A DNA stretch of 64,000 bases, taken from contig JACRAF010000017.1 in the NCBI GenBank assembly GCA_016213505.1, forward strand, positions 1-64,000, read 5' to 3'. This document shows, one piece after another, positions 7,882 through 16,895 of this stretch. Source of the DNA: Devosia nanyangense (GTDB taxonomy: Bacteria > Pseudomonadota > Alphaproteobacteria > Rhizobiales > Devosiaceae). Below the pieces are notes generated by a model. It ran no database searches. It was given only the letters and a program-made list of their open reading frames with translations, and had not been told where the DNA came from. The translations under genes and the position numbers were made by a program. The first letter of the stretch is position 1; each line of letters opens with the position of its first letter.

Positions 7882-9213
7882 CTAGAGAATGAAGTCGCCC
7901 TTGAGCATGTCGCCAAGCTTAGTGCCGGTGAGCAGGATCTGCATTTCATCCGTGCTGTCGGCGTCGAGGTTGACGTGGACGATCACGTCGCTGCCCGATG
8001 CGGTGACGCGCACCTGATCGGCGCCGGTGAAGGCGGAGATGCCGCGATAGGTCAGCGTCCCCGACCAGACGGCGGAGAGGTCGATCACGTCGGCGCCGGA
8101 ATCCTGGAAATCGGCAATGGTGTCGTGGGCCGCATCGAGCCCGGACTCGCTGGCCGCCTTGAAGACAAAGCGATCGGCTCCCGAACCGCCAGTCAGCTTG
8201 TCGTGCCCGCTGCCGCCGATAAGGCTGTCATTGCCGCCGCTGCCCGACAGCGAGTCGTTGCCGCCGGCGCCGCTCAGGGCATTGGCCGCGCTGTTGCCGA
8301 AGATCTTCTCGCTGGCGGCGCTGCCGGTGAGGCTCATCGCCGAAATGCCCAGCGCGTGCAGTTCCTTGACCACGGTGCTCAGCGAGGCGACGCTGGCATT
8401 GGTCCACACCTCGGTGCCGTTGACCACGTCGACCTTGAGGTTGGCGCTGCCGAGCGTGAGCTTGACGCTCACCGCGCCGCCCGACAGATCGAAGCTGATG
8501 GTCTTGGCGCCGCCGCTGGTGAAGCCTAGTTCGTAGCCGCCGCCCGGTCCGGTCGAGTCGGCAAAGCCGCCGGTGACGGTGACGGCGCGGCTCGCGGTCT
8601 GCTCGCCGACGGTGAAGAAATTGTCGTTGCTGACGGTGTCGTTGTAGACGACGCCAGTGACGAACACCTTGCTGCCGCTGACGGTAAAATCCTGGGTGAT
8701 CATCGAGCTGTTGTAGGTCACCCCGCTCTGTGTGAAGCCGCCATTGACCTGGCCGATGCCGACCTCGCGGAAGTTATCCATGAGCAGGTTCTGGCGGTGG
8801 CCGTGCGTCGACAAGAACAGGTTCCGGTGCTCGTCGTAGATCGCTTGCGTCGCATCGAGCGCACCGGTGGTGCCGACGAAGGCGATGTTCTCGCCGTTGC
8901 TCCAGCTGCCGGAGAATGCGTAGCCGGCCGCCGTCATGCGCGCCGTCGGGGTGACACCGGCGAAGCCGAGCGTGCCGAGCAGCTCGTTGTGCTGGAACAG
9001 GTCGTTGTTGATCATCCAGGCCGAGTGGCTGCTGGCGGCGGTCCGCAACTGGTCGTTGCCGGCGAGCACCTGCTTGGGCGTCGAACTGATGGCGCCGGCA
9101 GCCAGCCCCTGGTTGAGGGTGATGCCGTAACGCGCCGCCTCGCCATTGGGGTCCATGCGAGCCCGGTTGACGAGTTCGAGCATCAGTTGTTCGCGTGGCG
9201 TGAAGTTGGCCAT
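7882..9213 (-). CDS. CAP-domain protein with RTX calcium-binding repeats, probable type I secretion substrate
   Basis: 443 residues from the ATG at 9213 (MANFTPREQLML); an in-frame GTG at 9234 would add seven. Residues about 7-165 form a CAP/SCP domain: LVNRARMDPNGEAARYGI, HSAWMINNDLFQHN, NGENIAF and HRQNLLMDNFREVGIG. The middle is a beta-rich region. RTX nonapeptides (GGNDSLSGSGGNDSLIGGSG) lie around residues 320-345, followed by a serralysin-like C-terminus ending GDFIL. No N-terminal signal peptide is present, which fits type I secretion. The ABC exporter is not in this window. Confidence 0.88.
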   Translation of the reverse strand: MANFTPREQLMLELVNRARMDPNGEAARYGITLNQGLAAGAISSTPKQVLAGNDQLRTAASSHSAWMINNDLFQHNELLGTLGFAGVTPTARMTAAGYAFSGSWSNGENIAFVGTTGALDATQAIYDEHRNLFLSTHGHRQNLLMDNFREVGIGQVNGGFTQSGVTYNSSMITQDFTVSGSKVFVTGVVYNDTVSNDNFFTVGEQTASRAVTVTGGFADSTGPGGGYELGFTSGGAKTISFDLSGGAVSVKLTLGSANLKVDVVNGTEVWTNASVASLSTVVKELHALGISAMSLTGSAASEKIFGNSAANALSGAGGNDSLSGSGGNDSLIGGSGHDKLTGGSGADRFVFKAASESGLDAAHDTIADFQDSGADVIDLSAVWSGTLTYRGISAFTGADQVRVTASGSDVIVHVNLDADSTDEMQILLTGTKLGDMLKGDFIL

Positions 9214-9355
9214 GTGCACTCGGTTCGGGTTCACGACAATCGGCTCGTGCCCGCGAGCGCCAGTCCAGTCATCTCACATAGGTCCGGACGCTCAAGGCCG
9301 GGCTAAGACGAACGCTGCAATTTGGCTCGACATGTCGCGACCCGAGGCCGCGGCG

Positions 9356-9946
9356 CTACATCTCGGTGCGGGCTTTGAGGGCCTGGCTCAGCGTGCCCTC
9401 GTCGAGATAGTCGAGCTCGCCGCCCACCGGCACGCCGTGCGCGAGACGCGTGATCCGCACCCCCGCCCCGGCCAGCCGGTCGGTGATGTAGTGCGCCGTG
9501 GTCTGGCCCTCGACCGTGGCGTTGACCGCCAGCACGATCTCGGAAAACTCCGGCGCCCGCCTGAGCAGCGCCTCGATCGACAGATCGTCGGGACCGATGC
9601 CGTCGAGCGGCGACAGCACGCCGCCGAGGACGTGGTATTTCACTGCGCCCACCCCGGCGCGCTCCAGCGCCCAGAGGTCGGCGACGTCCTCGACCACGAT
9701 CAGCATGCCGCTGCTGCGCCGCGGATCGGCGCAGATCGAGCAGGGCGAGCGCGTATCGACATTGCCGCACACCTCGCAGACTTTCACCGTCTCCACCGCG
9801 CGGTCGAGCGCCGCCGCCAGCGGCAGCATCAGTTGGTCCTTCTTCTTGATCAGATGCAGCACCGCCCGCCGCGCCGACCGCGGCCCCAGTCCCGGCAGGC
9901 GCGCCAGCAGCTGGATCAGCTGCTCGATCTCAGGTCCGGCGGCCAT
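9356..9946 (-). CDS. recR: Recombination mediator RecR
   Basis: 196 residues from the ATG at 9946 ([19 protein letters not shown]), the usual length. An upstream in-frame extension runs into a repeat element and is not credible. The helix-hairpin-helix region [11 protein letters not shown], the four-cysteine zinc motif [16 protein letters not shown] and a Toprim domain starting [15 protein letters not shown] are all present. RecR works with RecF and RecO in gap repair. It is the last gene of the dnaX-ybaB-recR group. Confidence 0.95.
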   Translation of the reverse strand: MAAGPEIEQLIQLLARLPGLGPRSARRAVLHLIKKKDQLMLPLAAALDRAVETVKVCEVCGNVDTRSPCSICADPRRSSGMLIVVEDVADLWALERAGVGAVKYHVLGGVLSPLDGIGPDDLSIEALLRRAPEFSEIVLAVNATVEGQTTAHYITDRLAGAGVRITRLAHGVPVGGELDYLDEGTLSQALKARTEM

Positions 9947-9959
9947 ATCAGATGCCGTC

Positions 9960-10033
9960 AATGGTGAATGGTGAGTGGTGAATGGAGGGTAGGCGTCGCA
10001 AGCATATCGTCTTCCATTCACAACTCACCATTC
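9960..10033. repeat. Intergenic 'ggtgaatgg' hairpin element, copy 1
   Basis: The left side is an imperfect tandem of tggtgaa and tggtgag units, and the right side reads ccattcacaactcaccatt, so the two sides can pair. A closely similar element with longer arms lies at 25043-25113 and a half element at 33533-33547. It occupies the ybaB-recR gap. Confidence 0.75.
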
Positions 10034-10041
10034 GCCTCCTT

Positions 10042-10365
10042 CTAGAACGGCAGTTTCATGCCGGGCGGCAATTGCAGCCCGGCGGTGGCTTCGCTCATTG
10101 CCTTCTGGGTGGCGCTCTCGGCCTTGGCCTTGGCGTCGTTGTGGGCGGTGACGATCAGGTCCTCGAGCACTTCGACGTCGTCCTCCTTGAACAGCGAGGG
10201 ATCGATCTTGAGGCCCTTCATCTCGCCCTTGCCGCTCAGCGACACGACGACCAGCCCGCCGCCGGAGACGCCCTCGACGACCAGCTGGCCGAGTTGCTCC
10301 TGCATCGTCGCCATCTTGGATTGCAGCTCTTCGGCCTTCTTCATCATGCCGAGAAAATCGACCAT
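10042..10365 (-). CDS. ybaB: YbaB/EbfC family nucleoid-associated protein
   Basis: 107 residues, typical of this small DNA-binding dimer. The N-terminal helix reads MVDFLGMMKKAEELQSKMA, followed by VSGGGLVVVSLSGKGEMKGLKIDPSL and a C-terminal AMSEATAGLQLPPGMKLPF. Its ATG overlaps the dnaX stop (TAATG), so it is translationally coupled to dnaX, as in many bacteria. Confidence 0.95.
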   Translation of the reverse strand: MVDFLGMMKKAEELQSKMATMQEQLGQLVVEGVSGGGLVVVSLSGKGEMKGLKIDPSLFKEDDVEVLEDLIVTAHNDAKAKAESATQKAMSEATAGLQLPPGMKLPF

Positions 10366-12116
10366 TACTCGTCCTCACGCTCTTCGGAAAATGCGTCTTC
10401 ATAGGCCGCGTCCGGCACCTGCTCCTCGCGCAGCTTCACCGTCACTTTCGAACCCGGGAACATCTCGAGGATGGCTTTCACCAGCGGGTCCTCGACGGCC
10501 TCGGATTTGGCCTGGGCGATGCGCTCGTCCTTGACGTCGCGCAGCGTCGGGCCCTCGGCCGGCCGGGTCGAGACCGAGACGCCCCAGACCTGCCCCGTCC
10601 ACAGCTTGAGCCGGGCCGAAAGCATCTGGATGATCGCCGGGTCGGCGCCTTCGACCAGCGCCACCTCGATCGATTTTTCGCGGAAGGCCACCGGCCGCAT
10701 CTGCGTTTCGAGCGCGGTCTTCAGCAGCAGGTCGCGCTTTTCGCCGGCCAGCGTCACCAGCTCGAGATAGCTGCGCGGATTGGCGAAGCCCTGTGGCGCG
10801 GGCGTCGGCGCCGCCTCGTAGCGCCGCGCCGGATCGGGCTGGCGCATCGCCTGCGGTCCGCCGCCGATGGTGCCGCGATGCGGCAGGGCCTGCGCGCCGC
10901 CTGGTTGCTGCGCCGGCGCGTTCTGCAGTTTCGCGATCAGCTCATCCGGGCTCGGCAATTCGCTGGCATAAGCGAGCCGCACCAGCACCATCTCGGCCGC
11001 CTGCAGGCCGTTGCCGGCGCTTTTGACTTCGTCGAAGCCCTTGAACAGGATTTGCCAGGCCCGGCTCAGCGCCCGCATGCCGAGCTTGGCGGCAAGCTCC
11101 GGCCCGCAGCTGCGTTCGTCCGGGGTCAGCGAGATGTCGTCGGCCGCCGCCGGCACGATCTTCATGCGCGTCACAAGGTTGGTGAAATCGGCGAGATCGC
11201 CGATCACCGTCTCGGGGTCGGCGCCGGCGTCGTAGAGCTCGCGCAGGAGCGTCAGCGCCGTGGCGATCTCGCCCTTCATCAGCGCTTCGAACAGATCGAT
11301 CGCCTTGGCCCGGTCGCCCAGCCCCAGCATGGCCTTGACCGTCGCCGCGGTGACTTTGCCGTCGCCGTGGGAAATCGCCTGATCGAGCAGGCTCTGGCAA
11401 TCGCGCACCGAGCCCTCGCCGGCGCGGACGATCATCGCCAGCGCCTCGGGCTCATAGCCGATGGCTTCCTGGCTCAGCAGGTCGACGAGGTGCGCCGTCA
11501 TCGTCTCGGGCGGCACGCGCCTCAAATCGAAGCGCATGCAGCGCGACAGGATCGTCACCGGCACCTTGCGGATTTCGGTGGTCGCGAAGATGAACTTCAC
11601 ATAGGGCGGCGGCTCCTCGAGCGTCTTCAAGAGGCCATTGAAGGCCGCCGTCGAGAGCATGTGCACTTCGTCGATGATGTAGACCTTGTAGGGCGCCGAG
11701 GCCGGTGCGTACTTCACCGAATCGATGATCTCGCGGATGTCGCCGATGCCGGTGTTGGAGGCGGCGTCCATCTCGATCACGTCGACGTGGCGGCCCTCGA
11801 TGATGGCGCGGTCGTGGATGCCCTCCTGGTCGAGCTCGAGGGTCGGGCGGCGCCCGCTCTCGTCCTCGAAATTCACCGCCCGCGCCAGAATCCGCGCCGT
11901 CGTGGTCTTGCCCACGCCGCGGATGCCGGTCAGCATGAAGGCATGCGGGATGCGCTTGGCCTTGAACGCATTGCGCAGCGTCTGCACCATCGCGTCCTGG
12001 CCGATCAGGGTCGAAAAGCTCGACGGCCGGTACTTTCGCGCCAGCACCAGATAGGGGGCAGAAGCCCCCGTCACGGGCGGCGTCATCTCGCTGTCGGGAA
12101 AAAGTGCGTCGGCCAT
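10365..12116 (-). CDS. dnaX: DNA polymerase III subunits gamma/tau
   Basis: 583 residues from the ATG at 12116 (MADALFPDSEMTPP); a longer in-frame reading would run through the SRP RNA gene and is rejected. Clamp-loader ATPase with Walker A GIRGVGKT (64-71), the DEVHMLS Walker B region and an SRC sensor motif in LSRCMRFDLRR. The segment that holds the four-cysteine zinc module in E. coli (here VNFEDESGRRPTLELDQEG) has no cysteine. The C-terminal tau region from about residue 400 includes a Pro/Ala-rich linker. No obvious frameshift slip site for a separate gamma form was seen. Confidence 0.95.
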   Translation of the reverse strand: MADALFPDSEMTPPVTGASAPYLVLARKYRPSSFSTLIGQDAMVQTLRNAFKAKRIPHAFMLTGIRGVGKTTTARILARAVNFEDESGRRPTLELDQEGIHDRAIIEGRHVDVIEMDAASNTGIGDIREIIDSVKYAPASAPYKVYIIDEVHMLSTAAFNGLLKTLEEPPPYVKFIFATTEIRKVPVTILSRCMRFDLRRVPPETMTAHLVDLLSQEAIGYEPEALAMIVRAGEGSVRDCQSLLDQAISHGDGKVTAATVKAMLGLGDRAKAIDLFEALMKGEIATALTLLRELYDAGADPETVIGDLADFTNLVTRMKIVPAAADDISLTPDERSCGPELAAKLGMRALSRAWQILFKGFDEVKSAGNGLQAAEMVLVRLAYASELPSPDELIAKLQNAPAQQPGGAQALPHRGTIGGGPQAMRQPDPARRYEAAPTPAPQGFANPRSYLELVTLAGEKRDLLLKTALETQMRPVAFREKSIEVALVEGADPAIIQMLSARLKLWTGQVWGVSVSTRPAEGPTLRDVKDERIAQAKSEAVEDPLVKAILEMFPGSKVTVKLREEQVPDAAYEDAFSEEREDE

Positions 12117-12193
12117 GGGAAGTATATAACGATGCCGGCCGCTAACCGCAAAACCGGCGCACCGCTGGGGCTGCAATACGTGTGGGCAAGTGA

Positions 12194-12282
12194 GAGGCTG
12201 GCAACGACCCGTGAAGGTCTCGTTGGGGCTGCTTCCTTCCGGACCTGACCCGGTTGGCGAGGAACACGTCCGCGCCAACCTC
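12194..12282 (-). ncRNA. ffs: Signal recognition particle RNA (small 4.5S type)
   Basis: On the minus strand the conserved SRP core GGTCAGGTCCGGAAGGAAGC lies in the middle, followed by AGCCC. The ends GAGGTTGG (12282-12275) and CCAGCCTC (12201-12194) pair to close the hairpin, giving about 89 nucleotides. The gene lies about 80 bases upstream of dnaX on the same strand, a known arrangement in alphaproteobacteria. Exact ends are uncertain by a few bases. Confidence 0.95.
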
Positions 12283-12454
12283 TCGAGCCGGTATATCGGA
12301 CAGGATGGGCCCAAGCGCAAGAGCGGCGGTGTGGCCGCGACTTTCCCGCATGTGCGGCGTTAACCCCAAACGATAAAAACTCTCGCGATTTCGGAGGAAA
12401 ACCGGTGTTGTCGGGCCGCCATTGGCTCCACATTGCGAGCCGAAGGAGTTCGCT

Positions 12455-12715
12455 ATGGAACCCGAGACTGAACATCGCGTCGCGCAGCGCCGGACCACCC
12501 TCAAGGTCGGGCACATCGTGTTCAACAACGGCCGTTCGACCATCGATTGCACCGTCCGCAATCTCTCGGCCAAGGGCGCCAAGCTCCTCGTCGCCTCGGT
12601 GGTGGGCATCCCCGACACCTTCGACCTGATGCTCGACGGCCACAGCCGGCAGCCCTGCCGCGTCGCCTGGCGGCGGCTCAAGGAGCTGGGCGTGAGCTTC
12701 AACCTCGACGCCTGA
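12455..12715 (+). CDS. PilZ domain protein
   Basis: 86 residues from the ATG at 12455, preceded by a clear aaggag site. The protein is essentially one PilZ domain: HRVAQRRTTLK contains the basic RxxxR-like c-di-GMP motif and CTVRNLSAKGAKLLV the (D/N)xSxxG motif. It probably binds cyclic di-GMP. It is divergent from ffs-dnaX. The same window holds a GGDEF-EAL enzyme and a Tad pilus locus, but no direct link is shown. Confidence 0.88.
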   Translation: MEPETEHRVAQRRTTLKVGHIVFNNGRSTIDCTVRNLSAKGAKLLVASVVGIPDTFDLMLDGHSRQPCRVAWRRLKELGVSFNLDA

Positions 12716-12873
12716 TGCGGGCCGTGGCGCTCGTGCCGCCTAAGCCGTTGATCTGGATCAATCTCCTGTCGCCCGGCGTCAGTAGCTAATTGACGCCAAG
12801 GGCGCCTGCCCGTTCCCGACTGGACGAGCACGCGCCGATGCGCACAGATTGCGCAGCGTTGGAGGCTCGTTGC

Positions 12874-15411
12874 GTGCGAAATCTGTTCGGCCTGATCCGG
12901 GTTGCTCTGATCGACCTCAGGGGCGATTTCCGCCGCTTCTGGGTGCTCATCGCCTGCCTGGCGCTGGGCGTCGGTACCATCGCCATGGTCGGCGCCGTCG
13001 GCGCCTCGCTGCAATCGGCACTCAACCGCGACGCGCGGCTGCTGCTCGGCGGCGACATCGAGGCCCGCCTCACCTATCGGGCGGCGACCGCCGACGAAGC
13101 GGCGCTGTTCGACCGGCTGGGCACCGTCAGCGAGGTGATCGACCTGCTCGGCCGGGCGCAGTTCGAGGGCGAGAGCGTGTTTGCCGCGGTGCGGGCGATC
13201 GACGCGAAGTATCCGCTGCTCGGAGCGGTCGAGTACGAGGGCGACGGCGCGCTGGCCGATCTGCTGGCCGTGAGGGATGGCGTTCGGGGCGTGATCGTCG
13301 ATGCCTCGCTGCTCGAAAAGCTGGGCATCGGGATCGGCGACCGGATCGGCATCGGCGATGGCACCTTCGAGCTCCGCGGCGTGCTTCGGAGCGTGCCCGA
13401 CCAGGTGAGCCAGGGCATCGCCATCGGCTTTCCGGTGCTGATGTCGAGCGACGGGGTCGGGGAGACCGATATCCTCAAGCCCGGCGCTCTGGCGCGCTAC
13501 CGCTACAAGATCATCCTCCACGCCGGGACAGGGTTCGACGCGGCCTCCGCTGCGATCGCCTCGGCGTTCCCGGAGGCCGGCTGGCAGATCAGCGGACCGG
13601 ATCACGCGACGGAGGAACTCGGCCGCTATTTCGATCTGTTCCAGCGCTTCCTCACCGTGGTCGGGCTCTCGGCCCTCCTGGTCGGCGGTATCGGCGTCGG
13701 CAACGCCATGTCGGCCTATGTGACCGAGCGTCAGCGCTCGATCGCGACGATGAAGTCGCTCGGCGCGACGCGGGCCCGGGTGCTGGCGCATTTCCTGATC
13801 CAGGCGATGATCCTGACCGGCATCGGCATCGTGCTGGGGACGGGGCTCGGCGCGGTGCTGACGCTGGTGGCGCTGCCCGTCCTCGGCCCGGCCCTGGGGC
13901 TGCCGCTGAGCCCCACCATCGACTGGCCCTCGCTCGGCTCGGCCGCCATATTCGGCCTCCTGATCGGCTTTGCCTTTGCCTACCTGCCGCTGCATCGCGC
14001 CGAAGCGATGCGGCCGGCGATGCTGTTCCGGGCCGTCGGCTCGGCGCCCGAGGGGGAGCTGACCTGGCGCGACGTATTCCGGCCGGGCCTGATCCTGCCG
14101 ATGGCCATCGCCATCGCCGGCATCTTCGCCATGGCGCTGCTGGTCACCGGCCGTCCGCCGGTCGTCATCTGGTACGCTATCGGCGCCGCCGCCGCCTTTG
14201 GCGTGCTCGGCGCCGCTTCAGCGCTGCTGCAATGGGGGCTGAGGCTGATCCCGCCGGCGCCGAACGCCAGCCTCCGCAACGCCATCAAGGCCGTCTACCG
14301 GCCGGGCTCGCCGGCCCCGACCATCATCATGTCGCTCGGGCTGGGCATGGCGCTGCTGATCCTGATCGCGACCGTGGTCAACGATCTGCGCCATCAGCTC
14401 GACCCGGGGGTGCGCGTCGACGCGCCGACCTTCGTCTACCTCGACCTGTTCGAGGACGAGGTGGCCGAACTCGAGGCGTTCGCGAAAACCGAACCGAGCA
14501 TCGAGCGTTTCACGAGCGTTCCGGTGCTGCGCAGCCCGACGCTGAGCGTCAACGGCAGCCCGCCGGTGACCATTCAGGAGATCCCGCGCGATATCTCGCT
14601 CTATTTCGGCGACGAGCAGCCGCTGTCGGTCTCGACCGAGCTGCCGGGCGGCAACACCATCGTCGGCGGCGCCTGGTGGCCCGCCGACTACAGCGGCGAG
14701 CCGCTGGTGTCGGTCGCCGCGCAGATGCAGGAGGCGCTCGATCTCGGGATCGGCGACACGCTGACCTTTCTCGTCTTCGGCGAGGAGGTCACGGCGACCG
14801 TCTCGAGCTTCCGCGAATTCGACTGGCAGCGCGGCCGCATCAACTTCCCGTTCGTTTTGTCGCCGGGTGCGTTCGATGAGTTCCCGCTCTCCTACTTCGC
14901 CTTCATCAAGGTCGCCGCGGGGGCCGAGCACGCGGTCCAGCGCGAGCTCACCGAGCGCTATCCGGCGCTCATCTTCATTCCGGTCGACGAGGCTCTCGAC
15001 GTGGTGCGGGAGCTGATCGAGGGCATCTCCAACGCCATCTCGTTCGTCGGCGCCATCGCGGTGGTGAGCGGCCTCTTGGTGCTCGCCGGAGCGCTCGCGT
15101 CCGGACGGCACCAGCGCGAAGCCGACTCGGTGGTGGCAAAAGTGCTCGGCGCGACCCGCGCCGACGTCGTGCGCAGCTACATCATCGAATACGGGATGGT
15201 CAGCGCCATCGCGGCGGCGCTCGCTACGGCGCTCGGCGTCACCGGCGCCTGGGCCTTCGCGGTGCTGGCGCTCGATACGCATTTTTCCGTCGACCCGCTG
15301 CTGCTCGGCACGGTGATCGCGGGCGCCATCCTGCTGACCATCGCAGTGGGGGCGGCGACGACCTGGAGCGCGCTTTCGGCGCGGCCGGCGAAGTTCCTCA
15401 GGGACGAGTGA
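12874..15411 (+). CDS. FtsX-family ABC transporter permease (YbbP-like)
   Basis: 845 residues from the GTG at 12874, chosen because a GGAGG site lies eight bases upstream; an earlier in-frame TTG at 12790 lacks such a site. Layout: an N-terminal membrane helix (FWVLIACLALGVGTIAMVGA), a large periplasmic domain, a first FtsX domain around residues 250-350 (MSAYVTERQRSIATMKSLGATRARVL), more helices, a second periplasmic domain, and a second FtsX domain near the end (KVLGATRADVVRSYIIEYGMV). YbbP-type permeases normally have a YbbA-type ATPase beside them. Neither neighbour is one. The 3' end overlaps the convergent gene by 14 bases. Confidence 0.85.
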   Translation: MRNLFGLIRVALIDLRGDFRRFWVLIACLALGVGTIAMVGAVGASLQSALNRDARLLLGGDIEARLTYRAATADEAALFDRLGTVSEVIDLLGRAQFEGESVFAAVRAIDAKYPLLGAVEYEGDGALADLLAVRDGVRGVIVDASLLEKLGIGIGDRIGIGDGTFELRGVLRSVPDQVSQGIAIGFPVLMSSDGVGETDILKPGALARYRYKIILHAGTGFDAASAAIASAFPEAGWQISGPDHATEELGRYFDLFQRFLTVVGLSALLVGGIGVGNAMSAYVTERQRSIATMKSLGATRARVLAHFLIQAMILTGIGIVLGTGLGAVLTLVALPVLGPALGLPLSPTIDWPSLGSAAIFGLLIGFAFAYLPLHRAEAMRPAMLFRAVGSAPEGELTWRDVFRPGLILPMAIAIAGIFAMALLVTGRPPVVIWYAIGAAAAFGVLGAASALLQWGLRLIPPAPNASLRNAIKAVYRPGSPAPTIIMSLGLGMALLILIATVVNDLRHQLDPGVRVDAPTFVYLDLFEDEVAELEAFAKTEPSIERFTSVPVLRSPTLSVNGSPPVTIQEIPRDISLYFGDEQPLSVSTELPGGNTIVGGAWWPADYSGEPLVSVAAQMQEALDLGIGDTLTFLVFGEEVTATVSSFREFDWQRGRINFPFVLSPGAFDEFPLSYFAFIKVAAGAEHAVQRELTERYPALIFIPVDEALDVVRELIEGISNAISFVGAIAVVSGLLVLAGALASGRHQREADSVVAKVLGATRADVVRSYIIEYGMVSAIAAALATALGVTGAWAFAVLALDTHFSVDPLLLGTVIAGAILLTIAVGAATTWSALSARPAKFLRDE

Positions 15412-16707
15412 ACGCGGCGTCCGCCGAGAGTTCTCCGATCATCGCGTCGAGCCGGCCGACCTGTGCGAGCTTTTCCTCCTCGATGAAGAAGTTGAAGGTC
15501 ACCCAGTCGCGCCCCGGCACCACGATGCGGCCGACGACGCCGGGCATGGTGGTCCCGCAATAGACCGGCTCGAGCAGACCCGTGCTCAGCTCGCCGGCAA
15601 GCTGGTGCGGGGTCAGCAGCGAGAACACGAAATCGTGGGGCCAGAAGGCGAAGAATTTCGGTGCATAGAGGAAGGGCGCGATACGGGCGAGGCGGCGATG
15701 GAACCCCAGCGCCGTCGCCGAGCGCTCGTCCACGAAGCTGCTCCCCGCTGTCTCGTCCGCCGTCACGGCTTCTTCCACGCCTCGGGCAAAGCCACGGAAA
15801 TCGGCCGCATTGCGGAACCTGGTGTAGAGCATCCGCATGCGCATGAAGCGGTCGCGGTGCTCGCCGCCGCCCGGCGCGAGGGTGGTGTAGGCACACGAGA
15901 CCTTGCCCTTCCCTTGCGGCCTGCCGGCATTGACCATGGTGTGCGCGACCAGCGCCATGAACAGCGCGCGCTGGCCGACGCCGAGGTCGCGGGCGATCGC
16001 TTGCAGCAGCTGCCGCGGGACGGCGCGGCTGACGAGCCGCACGGTGCCCGGGTGCGGCGTGAACAGCCGCGAGAGGCTCAGCTGCAACAGCGCAAAGACG
16101 AGGGCGGTCAGCCGCGCCGGCAGCGCGATGTGCCAGGGCGCCGGAGCTTGCGGCCGCGCCACCCCGGCGCGGGCGGCAGAATGCGAGCGGGAGAGGCCGC
16201 CGAGTCGCTGCCTTCGGTCAGCGCATGCGCCACCTGGACGAGGATGAAGCTCCGCCGCCCTTCGGCGTCGGGCCCCGCGTTGCGTTGCGCCACCCGGATG
16301 CGGAACAGCGGCAGGTCGGGATCGCCCAGCGCTGCGGCGCCGTCGTCGAGCCAGCGATCGGGAAAGCCGTCGAAGCCGGTCACCGCCTCGATCGAGCAGA
16401 TCCGGGCGAGCGTCGCGTCGGAGGGGACGGCGCCGGCTTTGCGGTAGCCGTCATTGTAGTGCGGCGCGGCCGCGATCAGCCCGCGGGCTATCCCGACCAG
16501 CGCCGGAAGATCATACGCCGCGGTCGAGAAGGCGCCGAAATAGGCGATGGAGCGCTGATGAAAGAAGTACCACTGATAGTCGCTGAACGCCGGCGTCGGG
16601 TCGAAGCCCCGTCCCGGATGGCCCGGGTGCAGCCGCTCATATTCGCTTGCCAAAGCTCCCCCGAATCCCGAATGGCCGACGCCACTCCGCGTCCGCCCGC
16701 TGTCCAT
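15398..16707 (-). pseudogene. Acyltransferase/condensation-like gene split by a one-base frameshift
   Basis: Two overlapping minus-strand frames appear to be one gene. The first half runs from about 16707 (MDSGRTRSGVGHSG) to VQVAHALTEGSDSA. Reading one base back near 16195-16203 continues as LSRSHSAARAGVARPQAPAPW and on to the stop at 15398. The joined protein would be about 435 residues. AHALTEGSDSA loosely resembles the HHxxxDG motif of wax ester synthase/condensation enzymes, and the length fits, but the match is weak. It may be a true pseudogene or a one-base sequence error. The start codon is uncertain. Confidence 0.55.
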
Positions 16708-16895
16708 AGCAGCCGCTCTCGGCCGTCGGTTGACGCGTGTCAACCGCTGGGCTGGGCCCCGGAAAGCACCGTTGCAGATCATTAACGACTAAACAGAGAA
16801 TCGGGATTGCATGGCCGTTGCGAGGGTCCCGGTAACGCCCTCATAAGCCTTTCGTGGTGCAGTTCCGCCTCAGGCCATGCGCTTGGGGGCTTTTC

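Noticed and set aside
12117..12320. N-terminal extension of dnaX
   Set aside because: It would translate the SRP RNA gene; the ATG at 12116 starts a normal DnaX N-terminus.
12849..14879. 676-residue open frame overlapping the FtsX permease gene
   Set aside because: A +1-frame shadow of the permease with Arg/Gly/Ala-rich composition; the permease frame shows membrane helices and FtsX motifs.
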